This document shows positions 44,239 to 53,333 of a stretch of DNA of 64,000 nt, piece by piece. The translations under genes were made by a program, and so were the position numbers. The stretch's first letter is position 1. Each line of letters starts with the position of its first letter. Under the pieces are notes generated by a model. That model was given only the letters and a program-made list of their open reading frames with translations, made no database searches and was not told where the DNA came from. The DNA is taken from positions 248,001 to 312,000 of the forward strand of contig NZ_JAJQRG010000002.1 in assembly GCF_021228235.1 (NCBI RefSeq). Direction: 5' to 3'. The DNA is from Pseudophaeobacter flagellatus (GTDB taxonomy: Bacteria; Pseudomonadota; Alphaproteobacteria; Rhodobacterales; Rhodobacteraceae).

Positions 44239-45237
44239 ATGACACAACCGGTTCCAATGGCTGAAATTTGGCGTGGGTCTCTGCTCGAGAGCCTGCATCT
44301 GGGGCATGCGGTGGTCTGCGACGACAGTGGCCAGATTGTGCGCAGTTGGGGCGATCCGGATGCGGTGATCTATCCGCGCAGCTCTTCCAAAATGATTCAG
44401 GCGCTGCCCTTGATTACCTCGGGTGCGGCGGCAAAATACGGGTTGAGCACAGAGCAGCTGGCGCTGGCCTGTGCCTCGCATAACGGGGCGCATATCCATA
44501 CCGACCGGGTGAATGACTGGCTGTCGCAGTTGGGGCTGGATGACGATGATTTCCGTTGTGGTCCCCAAGAACCCGCCGACCTGCCCGCCCGCGACGAACT
44601 GATCAAGAATGACGCCAGTCCCTGCCAGGTGCATAACAACTGTTCCGGCAAGCACGCTGGCTTTTTGACCCTGAACCAACACCTGGGTGCCGGGCCTGAC
44701 TATGTCGAGGTAGATCACCCCGTGCAGCAGGCCTGCCTGACGGCCTTTGAAGAGGTGACGGGCATGTCCAGCCCGGGTTACGGCATTGATGGCTGTTCGG
44801 CGCCAAACTATGCCACCACGGTACATGGGTTGGCACGGGCAATGTCTTGGTTTGCCTCGGCTGCGGATCGCTCGGACCGGGCCTCGGCGGCAGCAGCAGA
44901 GTTGAGCGCGGCCATGATGCTGCACCCCGATCTGGTGGCCGGCGAAACCCGCGCCTGCACCAATCTGATGCGCGCCATGGGGGGTAAAGTGGCGGTGAAA
45001 ACCGGGGCCGAGGCGGTGTTTATTGCCATCATTCCGGAAAAGAAGCTGGGCGTTGCGGTCAAGATCGTTGATGGCGCCACCCGTGCCAGCGAATGCGCCA
45101 TCGCTGCGATACTGGTGGGGCTGGGCGTGCTAGAGGCTGATCACCCCGAGACCCGCAAATATCTCAACGCGCCGCTGCTGAACCGGCGTGGCATCGACTG
45201 TGGATCTTTGCGTCCCAGCGCCGAGCTGCGCTTTTAG
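44239..45237 (+). CDS. L-asparaginase, Rhizobium etli type (class 3, Ser-Lys)
   Basis: Hydrolyses asparagine to aspartate and ammonia. The 332-residue product belongs to the Asparaginase_II family (PF06089), unrelated to E. coli AnsA/AnsB. Residues matching those described for the R. etli enzyme are visible: Ser48-x-x-Lys51 (YPRSSSKMIQ), Ser80 (ASHNGAH), a Lys near 254, and the metal-site residues Cys135 and Lys138 (NNCSGKHAGF) with Cys186. ATG 44239 follows AAAGAGG; the longer frame from 44068 is rejected. Confidence 0.9.
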   Translation: MTQPVPMAEIWRGSLLESLHLGHAVVCDDSGQIVRSWGDPDAVIYPRSSSKMIQALPLITSGAAAKYGLSTEQLALACASHNGAHIHTDRVNDWLSQLGLDDDDFRCGPQEPADLPARDELIKNDASPCQVHNNCSGKHAGFLTLNQHLGAGPDYVEVDHPVQQACLTAFEEVTGMSSPGYGIDGCSAPNYATTVHGLARAMSWFASAADRSDRASAAAAELSAAMMLHPDLVAGETRACTNLMRAMGGKVAVKTGAEAVFIAIIPEKKLGVAVKIVDGATRASECAIAAILVGLGVLEADHPETRKYLNAPLLNRRGIDCGSLRPSAELRF

Positions 45238-45246
45238 TCGTCTGGG

Positions 45247-45561
45247 CTACATCTCGATCAGCGGAGCAACCTCAACCGAGCCGGTGCCATCGGCCACCAG
45301 GGGGCAGCCCTTGGCCATGGCGCAGGCGGCGGCCTGGTTGGCGGCTTTGACCACGGAATAGCCAGAGATCGGATTGGCGCCGCCGTCTTCTGTTATGCTG
45401 GTGCTGCTGACGGTATGTGACTGGCCGACCGGGTTTCCCGGAACGATCAGTGCCGCGCCGAGGTCGTCCATCCATGCACGCCAGGCTGCCATTGCCGTAG
45501 CCCCCGCTTCGGCGGTTTCGGGTGTTTTGCCGCCGTGATAGGCGAATATGAACTGTGGCAT
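45247..45561 (-). CDS. YciI-like (YCII-related domain) protein
   Basis: A 104-residue dimeric ferredoxin-like-fold protein of the YCII/DGPF type, recognised from PQFIFAYHGGKTPET, the Trp-containing AWRAWMDDLGAALIVPGNPV and SGYSVVKAANQAAACAMAKG. The function of such proteins is poorly defined. ATG 45561 lies behind the strong site GGAGGACAG. A perfect TATAAT on the minus strand (45706-45711) may be its -10 box. Confidence 0.82.
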   Translation of the reverse strand: MPQFIFAYHGGKTPETAEAGATAMAAWRAWMDDLGAALIVPGNPVGQSHTVSSTSITEDGGANPISGYSVVKAANQAAACAMAKGCPLVADGTGSVEVAPLIEM

Positions 45562-45861
45562 TTTCTGTCCTCCTTGGGGCCGGGTGGGGGTGTGTTGCTG
45601 GTGCTTTGGACCTGCCCTTGGCAGTGTTGTCGCAGGCAATTGGACAGCGCGGGGCCGACCCATCGCTGCGGCCGATTACTTGGCAGGGTGTCATCATAGT
45701 TAGTGATTATAGCGGTTTTGGAAAGGGCAGCCTTGTCCGGCGGTGAGCAAGGGTCTGCTGGTCAACAAGAAGAATCGGCTATGCCGGTGGGCAGATGGTG
45801 AAGCAGGGGTTGCCGCGCGTCAGGGGGTTTGTGCCGAATCCCCTTCCGTCAGGGGGGGAGG
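45562..45861. other. Intergenic region between YciI-like and TauE-like genes
   Basis: About 300 bases without a supported gene. It holds a minus-strand TATAAT (45706-45711) with a poor -35, probably for the YciI-like gene, and two copies of CGTCAGGGGG (45818-45827 and 45847-45856) just past the TauE-like stop. Otherwise nothing is recognised. Confidence 0.45.
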
Positions 45862-46620
45862 TCAGAGCATGTCCCAGATTAGCTTCGCGGCCAGCGACAG
45901 CGAGGTCAGCACCAGAAGTGGTTTAATCATGGCGGCACCTTTGGTCTGGGCCAGGGTGGCCCCAACCTGGGCGCCGGCGATCTGCGCCAGCCCCATGCAC
46001 AGCCCGGTGATCCACCAGGGCGTCGCCACAAGCGCAAAGGCACAGAGAGCCCCGGCATTGGAGGCGAGGTTGAGCAATTTGGTATGGGCGGTGGCCTTGA
46101 GCACGCCGTAGCCTGCCAGCGATACAAAGGCGAGCATATAGAAACTGCCGGCCCCTGGCCCTAACAGCCCGTCATAGGCACCACAGAGCGGCACCATGGT
46201 GGCGGCAAAAAGACCCGCGCCCATGCGCCGGGCGCGGTCCTGATCGCCCAGTCCCTTTTTACAGGCAAAAAACAGCGCGATCCCGATCAGCAGCACCGGC
46301 AGGACCATCCGAATCCACCCGGTGGGCAGAATGGTGATCAGCAGCGCCCCGGCAATCGAGGCGGCAAAGGCAATGAGGGCAGAGCCCGCTTGGTCACGCA
46401 GGTTCACATGGCCGCCTTTGGCATAGGCTCGCGCTGCAGTGGCCGCGCCAAAGAGACCCTGAATTTTATTGGTGGCCAGTGCCGTGACCGGGTTAGCCCC
46501 AGCCAAGAGCAGCACTGGCACGGTGATCAAACCGCCGCCGCCTGCCACCGCGTCAATAAACCCGGCGGCAAACCCCGCCGCCATGAGAAGCAGCAGGGTC
46601 TCGATCCCGACCTCAAGCAT
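45862..46620 (-). CDS. TauE/SafE family membrane permease
   Basis: A 252-residue polytopic protein with the family motif GFIDAVAGGGGLITVPVLLL near residue 20 and its repeat around residue 150 (DGLLGPGAGSFYMLAF), the usual two-fold TauE/SafE pattern. The family exports sulfite, sulfoacetate or similar organosulfur anions; the substrate here is unknown. ATG 46620 is five bases after serB, so it may be cotranscribed with serB. Confidence 0.9.
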   Translation of the reverse strand: MLEVGIETLLLLMAAGFAAGFIDAVAGGGGLITVPVLLLAGANPVTALATNKIQGLFGAATAARAYAKGGHVNLRDQAGSALIAFAASIAGALLITILPTGWIRMVLPVLLIGIALFFACKKGLGDQDRARRMGAGLFAATMVPLCGAYDGLLGPGAGSFYMLAFVSLAGYGVLKATAHTKLLNLASNAGALCAFALVATPWWITGLCMGLAQIAGAQVGATLAQTKGAAMIKPLLVLTSLSLAAKLIWDML

Positions 46621-46625
46621 ATGTG

Positions 46626-47501
46626 CTATCCTTTGAAATCGTCGCGGGCATAGCCCTGCAGATACAAGAGCGCCGTCAGGTCGCCGTGGTTGACGCGGAT
46701 CTGGCACTGCGCTGCCACCGAAGGTTTGGCATGCAGGGCAACGCCGGAACCGGCCCGCGTCAACATGCCCAGATCATTGGCACCATCGCCCACCGCAATC
46801 ACCTCTTCTTCGGTGATAGAGAGCTTTTTGGTAATCTGTTCCAGCGCTTCCACCTTGGCCTGGCGTCCCAGGATGGGGCGACCGGCCTCACCTGTGAGCT
46901 TGCCTTCGGCCACAAGCAGCGTATTGGCGCGGTTCTCGTCAAAGCCGAGCTCTGCCGCGATGCGGGCGGTAAAGGCGGTGAATCCGCCAGAGACCAGCGC
47001 CGTATAGGCGCCATCGGATTTCATCGTGGCCAGCAGCTGCCGACCGCCGGGCATCAGGCTGATGCGATTGTCCAGAACCTGCGCGATCACCGTTTCAGGC
47101 AGCCCCTTGAGCAGGGCAACCCGTTCATTGAGGGCTCCGTCAAAATCCAGCTCGCCGTTCATGGCGCGGGCGGTGATTTCTTTGACCCGGGTGCCGACGC
47201 CTGCCTCTTCGGCCAGTTCGTCGATGCATTCCTGTTCGATCATGGTTGAATCCATATCGGCCAGCAGCATCTTTTTGCGCCGGTTGGCGGCGGGCTGAAG
47301 GATCAGATCAACCCCCAGTGCCTGGAGATCCTCCCAGACTTGCCACTGGTTGTCGGGCATTGTGTCCAGTGCAAATTCCGCCGCGATATCGGGTGCCAGC
47401 CACTGGGCTTCGCCACCGCCCCAGGCATTGCGCAGTGAGTCCAGCAAGGCGGCATCAAGACAGGGCGTGGCAGGGTTGCAAAGCAGCGTGACGATATACA
47501 T
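46626..47501 (-). CDS. serB: Phosphoserine phosphatase
   Basis: Last step of serine synthesis. The 291-residue HAD-family product has the nucleophile motif ADMDSTMIEQECIDELAEEA near residue 83, motif II SGGFTAFTARIAA, and motif III IAVGDGANDLGMLTRAGSGV. The N-terminal 70 residues resemble an ACT-like regulatory region. serC and serA lie within 5 kb, so all dedicated serine enzymes are grouped. Confidence 0.95.
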   Translation of the reverse strand: MYIVTLLCNPATPCLDAALLDSLRNAWGGGEAQWLAPDIAAEFALDTMPDNQWQVWEDLQALGVDLILQPAANRRKKMLLADMDSTMIEQECIDELAEEAGVGTRVKEITARAMNGELDFDGALNERVALLKGLPETVIAQVLDNRISLMPGGRQLLATMKSDGAYTALVSGGFTAFTARIAAELGFDENRANTLLVAEGKLTGEAGRPILGRQAKVEALEQITKKLSITEEEVIAVGDGANDLGMLTRAGSGVALHAKPSVAAQCQIRVNHGDLTALLYLQGYARDDFKG

Positions 47502-47593
47502 GAGACGGTTCCATCTGGGCCTTCGGTTGCGTTCTCATAGCGTCCAGAACACAGATGAGCCAGTCCCGAAGCGGTTTGGCTGGAAAGCTGCGC

Positions 47594-48637
47594 TTAGAGG
47601 TCGCCTTTTTCCGACATCATCACGGCGATCCAGCGGGCGTTGGGGATCTCGGCCAAGATGATCATCACCATCGCCGTGAGGGGCACCGCCAGGATCGCGC
47701 CAGTCATGCCCCAAAGGGCGCTCCAGATGGCCAGAGCCAGCAGCACGGTAAAGGGGCTGAGGTTGACAGAACGCCCCAGAAATTTGGGCTCGACATAATA
47801 GGCAACAATCAGTTGCGGGATCATCAGCAGCACCAGCGCCATACCTGCATGGCTGAAAGAGGTGAACTGGATCAGGCTCATGGTGACGGGAAAAACCACC
47901 GCAATGACCGACCCGATATAGGGAATGTAGTTGAGCAACCCGATGAGGATAGCCCAAAAGGCCGGATGCGCGATGCCCAACAGTTTCAAGATCGCATAGG
48001 AGACCAGCGCCAGGATGAGGTTGACCAGCGTCTTGGCAGCCAGATAGCTGCCGATCTTGTCGTTGATCTTGCGAGCCAGCGCCATGGTGTTCTCTGCCTG
48101 CGTGTTATTGCCCAGGGCACGGCGTGTCTTATCCGGCAGGGCATCCAGTTCGGCCAATAGAAACACGGCATAAAGCGTCGCAGCGACAATTACCGAGCCA
48201 CCATTGCTGATGGTCGCCAGCGCGGTGGGCATCAGCGTTGTGGCATCGACCATATCAAGCAGGTATTCCCCCAGACTGCCCCAGTTCTGCTCTTGTTTGA
48301 TGCCCACTGCGGTAAGGAACTTGCTTTGTAGCGCATCAAAATTCTCTGCATAGAGCGGCAGGGCAGTCGAAAGCGTGGTGGCGCTGGCGGTGATAAATGA
48401 GGCTAGAATCAAAAAACCCAGGGTGAAAATCACTAGGGCCAGCAAGCGGCGCAACCGTCGCGGCAGGCGGCCAATCAGGGGCACGGGCACCAGCGCATCG
48501 GCGGCGGTGGTCAGGATATAGGCCGCAATGATGGCAACGAGCACGGGCAGCAAAATGGCCTGCCCCGCCACCAAGAGCCAGCCCAGCATCAGGATGAGAG
48601 CAAGAGAATAGGTGACCTGTGCCAATCTGCTTGTCAT
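47594..48637 (-). CDS. AI-2E family transporter
   Basis: A 347-residue membrane protein of the TqsA/PerM (UPF0118) family with about eight hydrophobic segments and the conserved block [18 protein letters not shown] near residue 235. Members move diverse small molecules, some sodium or autoinducer related; no specific substrate can be assigned. It lies between serB and the divergent serC. Confidence 0.88.
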   Translation of the reverse strand: MTSRLAQVTYSLALILMLGWLLVAGQAILLPVLVAIIAAYILTTAADALVPVPLIGRLPRRLRRLLALVIFTLGFLILASFITASATTLSTALPLYAENFDALQSKFLTAVGIKQEQNWGSLGEYLLDMVDATTLMPTALATISNGGSVIVAATLYAVFLLAELDALPDKTRRALGNNTQAENTMALARKINDKIGSYLAAKTLVNLILALVSYAILKLLGIAHPAFWAILIGLLNYIPYIGSVIAVVFPVTMSLIQFTSFSHAGMALVLLMIPQLIVAYYVEPKFLGRSVNLSPFTVLLALAIWSALWGMTGAILAVPLTAMVMIILAEIPNARWIAVMMSEKGDL

Positions 48638-48810
48638 TTTCCGCCTCGAATCGTTTGTGCCAGGGGTGGGATTGCAGTGCCCTAAAAAGCCAGGCCTTGC
48701 GGTATCTGGACCGCAAAGCTGGTGAGGCTTTGGTAAGGAAGTTTCCGAAAGGCGTCAAAGCCTGTCGCAAAAAACGTCCAAAGCGGCGTCTCTTGGCGAT
48801 ATATAGGTTG

Positions 48811-48890
48811 CACCCGCCCGTTTGGCCCCCTAGCTCTAGCAGCGGGACACCCTTCCCCAACGAAGGGCAGATATCTGTAAGGATAGCATT
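48811..48890 (+). ncRNA. serC RNA motif (5' leader of serC-serA)
   Basis: Structured leader just before serC: outer stem CCCGC (48813-48817) / GCGGG (48842-48846), then a hairpin CCCTTC-CCCAAC-GAAGGG (48850-48867). The palindrome CAGATATCTG (48868-48877) follows, and the ribosome site AAGGAT. Position and sequence pattern agree with my recollection of the alphaproteobacterial serC motif reported upstream of serC-serA. A covariance search is needed to confirm. A TATATAGG near 48801 could be the -10 box. Confidence 0.7.
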
Positions 48891-48891
48891 T

Positions 48892-50037
48892 ATGGCTACT
48901 CAGCAACCGGCAACGCGGCCGGGTAATCCGCGTTTTTCTTCCGGCCCCTGTGCCAAACCCCCTACATTTGAACTGTCCAAACTGGCCGACGCCCCCTTGG
49001 GTCGCAGCCACCGCGCAGCCATTGGCAAGGCCAAGCTGAAGGATGCCATCGAAGGCACCCGCGAAATCCTGGGCATCCCCGCTGATTATCGTATTGGCAT
49101 CGTTCCCGCGTCTGACACCGGCGCGGTTGAAATGGCTCTGTGGTCGCTGCTTGGGCAGCGCAGAGTCGAGATGCTCGCCTGGGAGAGCTTTGGCGCGGGC
49201 TGGGTCACCGATGTGGTGAAACAGCTGAAGATCGACGCCGAAGTGAAAACTGCCGACTACGGTCAGATCGTTGATCTGGCCTCTGTCGATTGCACCAACG
49301 ATGTGGTCTTCACCTGGAATGGCACCACCGCTGGCGTGCGGGTTCCCAACGCCGACTGGATTGCCGATGACCGCGAAGGCCTGACCATCTGCGACGCAAC
49401 CAGCGCCGCCTTTGCGATGGATCTGCCCTGGGACAAACTGGATGTGACCACTTTCAGCTGGCAAAAGGTTCTGGGCGGTGAAGCGGCGCATGGGGTGATT
49501 GTTCTGTCGCCCCGCGCTGTGGAGCGGCTGGAAAGCTACACCCCGGCCTGGCCCCTGCCCAAGATCTTCCGCATGACCAAAGGCGGCAAGCTGATCGAGG
49601 GTATCTTTACCGGCGCGACCATCAACACGCCGTCGATGCTGGCGGTTGAAGACTATTTGTTTGCATTGGATTGGGCCCGCTCGATTGGCGGCCTGGAGGG
49701 GTTGATTGCCCGCGCTGATGCCAATGCACAGGCCGTGTTTGATTTCTGCGACGCCAATCCCTGGATCGCCAATCTGGCCGAAGACGCGGCAACGCGCTCC
49801 AACACCTCGGTCTGTCTGAAGTTCACCGATGACCGCATTCAGGATGGCGCTGCCTTTGCCAAGGCCGTGGCCAAACGTCTTGAAAACGAGAACATCGCGC
49901 TGGACATCGGCGCCTACCGCGATGCGCCCGCTGGTCTGCGGATCTGGTGTGGTGGCACGGTGGAAACCGCTGACATCCAGGCCATGCTGCCCTGGCTCGC
50001 CTGGGCCTTTGAGGCCGAGATCGCAGCTCAAGGCTAA
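48892..50037 (+). CDS. serC: Phosphoserine aminotransferase
   Basis: Converts 3-phosphohydroxypyruvate to phosphoserine using glutamate. The 381-residue PLP enzyme is of the alphaproteobacterial type: [18 protein letters not shown] start, substrate region [13 protein letters not shown], and the PLP lysine at residue 192 ([15 protein letters not shown]). ATG 48892 follows AAGGAT; an upstream in-frame extension reads through the leader RNA and is rejected. It is cotranscribed with serA. Confidence 0.95.
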   Translation: MATQQPATRPGNPRFSSGPCAKPPTFELSKLADAPLGRSHRAAIGKAKLKDAIEGTREILGIPADYRIGIVPASDTGAVEMALWSLLGQRRVEMLAWESFGAGWVTDVVKQLKIDAEVKTADYGQIVDLASVDCTNDVVFTWNGTTAGVRVPNADWIADDREGLTICDATSAAFAMDLPWDKLDVTTFSWQKVLGGEAAHGVIVLSPRAVERLESYTPAWPLPKIFRMTKGGKLIEGIFTGATINTPSMLAVEDYLFALDWARSIGGLEGLIARADANAQAVFDFCDANPWIANLAEDAATRSNTSVCLKFTDDRIQDGAAFAKAVAKRLENENIALDIGAYRDAPAGLRIWCGGTVETADIQAMLPWLAWAFEAEIAAQG

Positions 50038-50046
50038 AGTGTTTTT

Positions 50047-50066
50047 GCCCGGCCGCTAGGCCGGGC
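50047..50066 (+). promoter_or_regulatory. serC-serA intercistronic hairpin
   Basis: GCCCGGCC-GCTA-GGCCGGGC, eight perfect pairs with a tetraloop, starting nine bases past the serC stop. No T run follows, so it is more likely a stability or processing element than a full terminator. Confidence 0.5.
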
Positions 50067-50193
50067 AGCGCCCAACCGCCCCGTTTTGTCGAAGGCAAAC
50101 CTTTGGTTTGACGGGCGGGCGCTTCGCCCCCTCCCTCGGTCGGTCGCTGCCCTATCGCACGCCCGGCCCCCGATATTCAAAGGACCTCCCAAC

Positions 50194-51789
50194 ATGGCTC
50201 CCAAAGTACTCATCTCCGACAAACTCTCCGAAGCCGCCGTACAGATCTTTCGTGATCGCGGCATCGACGTGGATTTCCAGCCCGATCTGGGCAAGGACAA
50301 AGACAAACTGGCCGAAGTCATTGGCCAGTATGACGGTCTGGCCATCCGCTCGGCGACCAAGGTGACGGACAAGATCCTCGCCAATGCGCCCAACCTCAAG
50401 GTCATCGGCCGCGCTGGCATCGGCACCGACAACATCGATAAGGACGCCGCGTCGAAAAAAGGCGTGATCGTGATGAACACGCCTTTTGGCAATATGATCA
50501 CCACCGCCGAACATGCCATCGCCATGATGTTTGCCGTTGCACGCCAAATCCCCGAGGCCTCTGCCTCGACCCATGCCGGCAAATGGGAAAAGTCCAAATT
50601 CATGGGCACCGAGCTGACCAATAAGACGCTGGGTGTGATCGGCGCCGGCAATATTGGCGGCATTGTCTGCGATCGTGCCCGTGGGCTGAAGATGAAGGTT
50701 GTCGCCTATGACCCCTTCCTGGGTCAGGAAAAAGCCGACAAGATGGGCGTTGAAAAAGTAGAGCTGGACGAGCTGCTGGCTCGCGCCGATTTCATCACCC
50801 TGCACGTGCCATTCACCGATGCCACCGCCAATATCCTGAGCCGTGAAAACCTGTCCAAGACCAAGAAAGGCGTGCGCATCATCAACTGTGCTCGCGGTGG
50901 TCTGGTGGACGAAGAGGCTCTGGCCGAGGCGCTGACCTCGGGCCATGTCGCCGGTGCCGCCTTTGATGTGTTCTCCGAAGAGCCCGCCAAGGAAAACGTC
51001 CTGTTCAATCTGCCCAATGTGGTTTGCACGCCGCATTTGGGGGCCGCCACCACCGAGGCACAGGAAAACGTTGCCCTGCAGGTGGCTGAACAGATGTCGA
51101 ACTACCTACTGACTGGTGCGGTTGAAAATGCGCTGAACATGCCCAGCGTAACGGCCGAAGAGGCCAAGGTCATGGGCCCCTGGATCAAACTGGCTGAACA
51201 TCTCGGCTCTTTTGTCGGGCAGATGACGGATGAGCCAATCAAGGCCATCAACATCCTCTATGATGGTGTTGCTGCGGATATGAACCTGGAGGCGCTGAAC
51301 TGCGCCGTGGTTGCGGGCATCATGAAAAAGGTGAACCCGGATGTGAACATGGTTTCGGCCCCTGTTGTGGCCAAGGAACGTGGCATTCAGATCTCGACCA
51401 CCAATCAGGACAAAACCGGTGCCTTTGATGGCTATATCAAGGTGACAGCAGTAACCGATAAGCGCGAGCGCTCGGTTGCGGGCACAGTGTTCTCGGATGG
51501 CAAGCCACGCTTCATCCAGATCAAGGGTATCAACATCGACGCCGAGGTGGGCGAGCATATGCTTTATACCACCAACAACGATGTGCCGGGTATCATCGGT
51601 GCGCTGGGCCAAACCATGGGCGAGCATGGCGTCAATATCGCCAACTTTACCCTGGGCCGCGCCTCTGCCGGCGGTGAGGCCATTGCGCTGCTTTACGTGG
51701 ACGACGTTGTCCCCGCCGAAGCCCGCGCCAAACTGGCTGAAAGTGATCTGTTCAACCAGATCAAGCCACTGACCTTTGATGTCGCCTGA
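50194..51789 (+). CDS. serA: D-3-phosphoglycerate dehydrogenase
   Basis: First committed step of serine synthesis. The 531-residue long form has the NAD-binding motif LGVIGAGNIGGIVCDRARGL near residue 148, the dehydrogenase signatures IINCARGGLVDEEAL and CTPHLGAATTEAQENVA, an intervening substrate domain, and a C-terminal ACT domain (MLYTTNNDVPGIIGALGQTM). ATG 50194 lies after AAAGGA; the earlier in-frame extension from 50086 is unlikely. Confidence 0.96.
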   Translation: MAPKVLISDKLSEAAVQIFRDRGIDVDFQPDLGKDKDKLAEVIGQYDGLAIRSATKVTDKILANAPNLKVIGRAGIGTDNIDKDAASKKGVIVMNTPFGNMITTAEHAIAMMFAVARQIPEASASTHAGKWEKSKFMGTELTNKTLGVIGAGNIGGIVCDRARGLKMKVVAYDPFLGQEKADKMGVEKVELDELLARADFITLHVPFTDATANILSRENLSKTKKGVRIINCARGGLVDEEALAEALTSGHVAGAAFDVFSEEPAKENVLFNLPNVVCTPHLGAATTEAQENVALQVAEQMSNYLLTGAVENALNMPSVTAEEAKVMGPWIKLAEHLGSFVGQMTDEPIKAINILYDGVAADMNLEALNCAVVAGIMKKVNPDVNMVSAPVVAKERGIQISTTNQDKTGAFDGYIKVTAVTDKRERSVAGTVFSDGKPRFIQIKGINIDAEVGEHMLYTTNNDVPGIIGALGQTMGEHGVNIANFTLGRASAGGEAIALLYVDDVVPAEARAKLAESDLFNQIKPLTFDVA

Positions 51790-51816
51790 TCGCGGCAACA
51801 GGCTTCTGAATGATCA

Positions 51817-51851
51817 AAATGCTCCCGCCCTGTCAGGCGGGGGCATTTTTT
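51817..51851 (+). terminator. Terminator of serC-serA
   Basis: AAATGC-CCCGCC / GGCGGG-GCATTT stem with a short loop, followed by six T residues. It overlaps the last codons of the convergent minus-strand gene that ends at 51833. Confidence 0.88.
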
Positions 51852-52237
51852 CTTGCGGTCGTATCGTTTTGTGCAGGCTGGGGCTTTATCACCAGCCAGG
51901 CAAAAACCAGCATCGATGTCAGGAAAAACAGGGATCCGATTTTGGCAAGTGTTTCGGTGACGTCTAGAATGGCTAGCGCGATACCGGGCACCAAAACCAC
52001 CAGCGCAACAAAGGTGAGCACAAAATGCATTCTTGCCAGCCCTGTCGCTGCGGCATGTGGCGTCAAGTGATAGTAAAAGGCAAAGAGTGCGCAGCTCACC
52101 CATCCCAAAAGGTTCAGATGGCCATGGGCTGGCGATAACACATGGTTTTGGCTGGCTGCCATGGCAATGCCCCAGACAATGCCACACAGGGCAGAGAGGA
52201 TTGCCAGGATCATGAAGCTACGGCTTAGTCCTGTCAT
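51833..52237 (-). CDS. Small four-helix membrane protein, cytochrome oxidase subunit I-like segment
   Basis: A 134-residue protein with four predicted membrane helices and the motif HGHLNLLGWVSCALFAFYYH in the second, resembling a short segment of haem-copper oxidase subunit I. It is too small to be an oxidase. The start MTGLSRSF (ATG 52237) has AAAGGAAA upstream. It is divergent from a LysR regulator that probably controls it; the function is unknown. Confidence 0.75.
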   Translation of the reverse strand: MTGLSRSFMILAILSALCGIVWGIAMAASQNHVLSPAHGHLNLLGWVSCALFAFYYHLTPHAAATGLARMHFVLTFVALVVLVPGIALAILDVTETLAKIGSLFFLTSMLVFAWLVIKPQPAQNDTTARKNAPA

Positions 52238-52330
52238 GTGGTGTTTCCTTTCTTTTTTATCCGCAGAGGAAGTCTGCCAAGCCCACATGAATTTTGGAAA
52301 TTTATTGTTTGTATGATATGAATTTATCCC

Positions 52331-53257
52331 ATGAATTTATCTGGGTTCGACCTCAACCTTCTCAAGGTGCTGAATGCGCTGCTGCAAACGGGAACGACCA
52401 CCGGGGCCGCCAAAGAGGTGGGCCTGTCGCAGCCTGCGGTTTCTGCGGCTTTGAAACGCCTGCGGCACGCTTTGGAAGATCCGCTCTTTGTGCGCCAGGG
52501 GCGCCTGCTTGCGCCAACTGAATATGCCCAAAATCTAAGAATTCCACTGCGCGAGGTGCTTGACCGGACTGAGGGAATTTTATCGGGGAGCAACACATTT
52601 TCCCCCGAAACAACTGAAGCGGTCTTTCGGCTGTTGGGAAGCGATTTCTACGGGGAGCTGTTGATGCCCCAGTTGGCTTGCCTGCTGGCAAAAGAGGCAC
52701 CTGGTATCAAAGTACAGTTGGTCGATTCCAGGTTGGATCAAGATATCGAAGCTTTGGAAAATCGCGGCCTGGATATGGCCTTGGTCCCGGAAACCATGTT
52801 TCCCAAATGGGTAGAGACGCGGGACCTGCTGTTGTCACGGTTTCTGGTTATTGCCCAACAAGGGCATCCTGATCTGTCCAAAAGGGGGATCACCCCGGGC
52901 GATGTTATTCCTCTGGATCTGTATTGTGGGCTCAACCATGTTTTGTTTTCTGCCGCCGGAAAACTGCAGGGGCAGGGCGATCTGGCCCTTGCCGCCCTTG
53001 GTAGACGGAGAAATGTGGTGATGACTTTGCCCGGTTTTTCAGGGGTTTGTAACGTGGTATCCCAAAGTGATCTGTTGGCTTTGGTCCCGGAACAATTCGC
53101 GCGGCGCGTAGCCCCCAAGCTTGACTTGGCTATTTATCAACCACCCTTTTGCGTAGAACCGGTGCAAAGCGTTCTAGCATGGCATACGCGCCTGTCCACA
53201 GCGCCTGCACATCGTTGGCTAAGAGATCGTATTGCGGTGCTTCTCAAGACTTCATAG
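52331..53257 (+). CDS. LysR family transcriptional regulator
   Basis: A 308-residue LTTR with the N-terminal HTH (LNLLKVLNALLQTGTTTGAA, LSQPAVSAALKRLRHALEDP) in residues 4-65 and an effector domain from about residue 90. The start ATG is the second of two near-identical 13-base tandem units (ATGAATTTATC at 52318 and 52331); the first copy is out of frame. The divergent membrane protein gene is the likely target. Confidence 0.9.
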   Translation: MNLSGFDLNLLKVLNALLQTGTTTGAAKEVGLSQPAVSAALKRLRHALEDPLFVRQGRLLAPTEYAQNLRIPLREVLDRTEGILSGSNTFSPETTEAVFRLLGSDFYGELLMPQLACLLAKEAPGIKVQLVDSRLDQDIEALENRGLDMALVPETMFPKWVETRDLLLSRFLVIAQQGHPDLSKRGITPGDVIPLDLYCGLNHVLFSAAGKLQGQGDLALAALGRRRNVVMTLPGFSGVCNVVSQSDLLALVPEQFARRVAPKLDLAIYQPPFCVEPVQSVLAWHTRLSTAPAHRWLRDRIAVLLKTS

Positions 53258-53333
53258 CCAAGGTAAGTGTTTGTTTCTACTATTTGAGACGCAGGAATGC
53301 GGTCAGAAAATACAATATATGTGAGGGTATTGA

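Noticed and set aside
48682-50031. Minus-strand open frame of 449 codons antisense to serC
   Set aside because: A shadow of the serC codon bias. It would also run through the serC leader RNA, and no family motif is visible.
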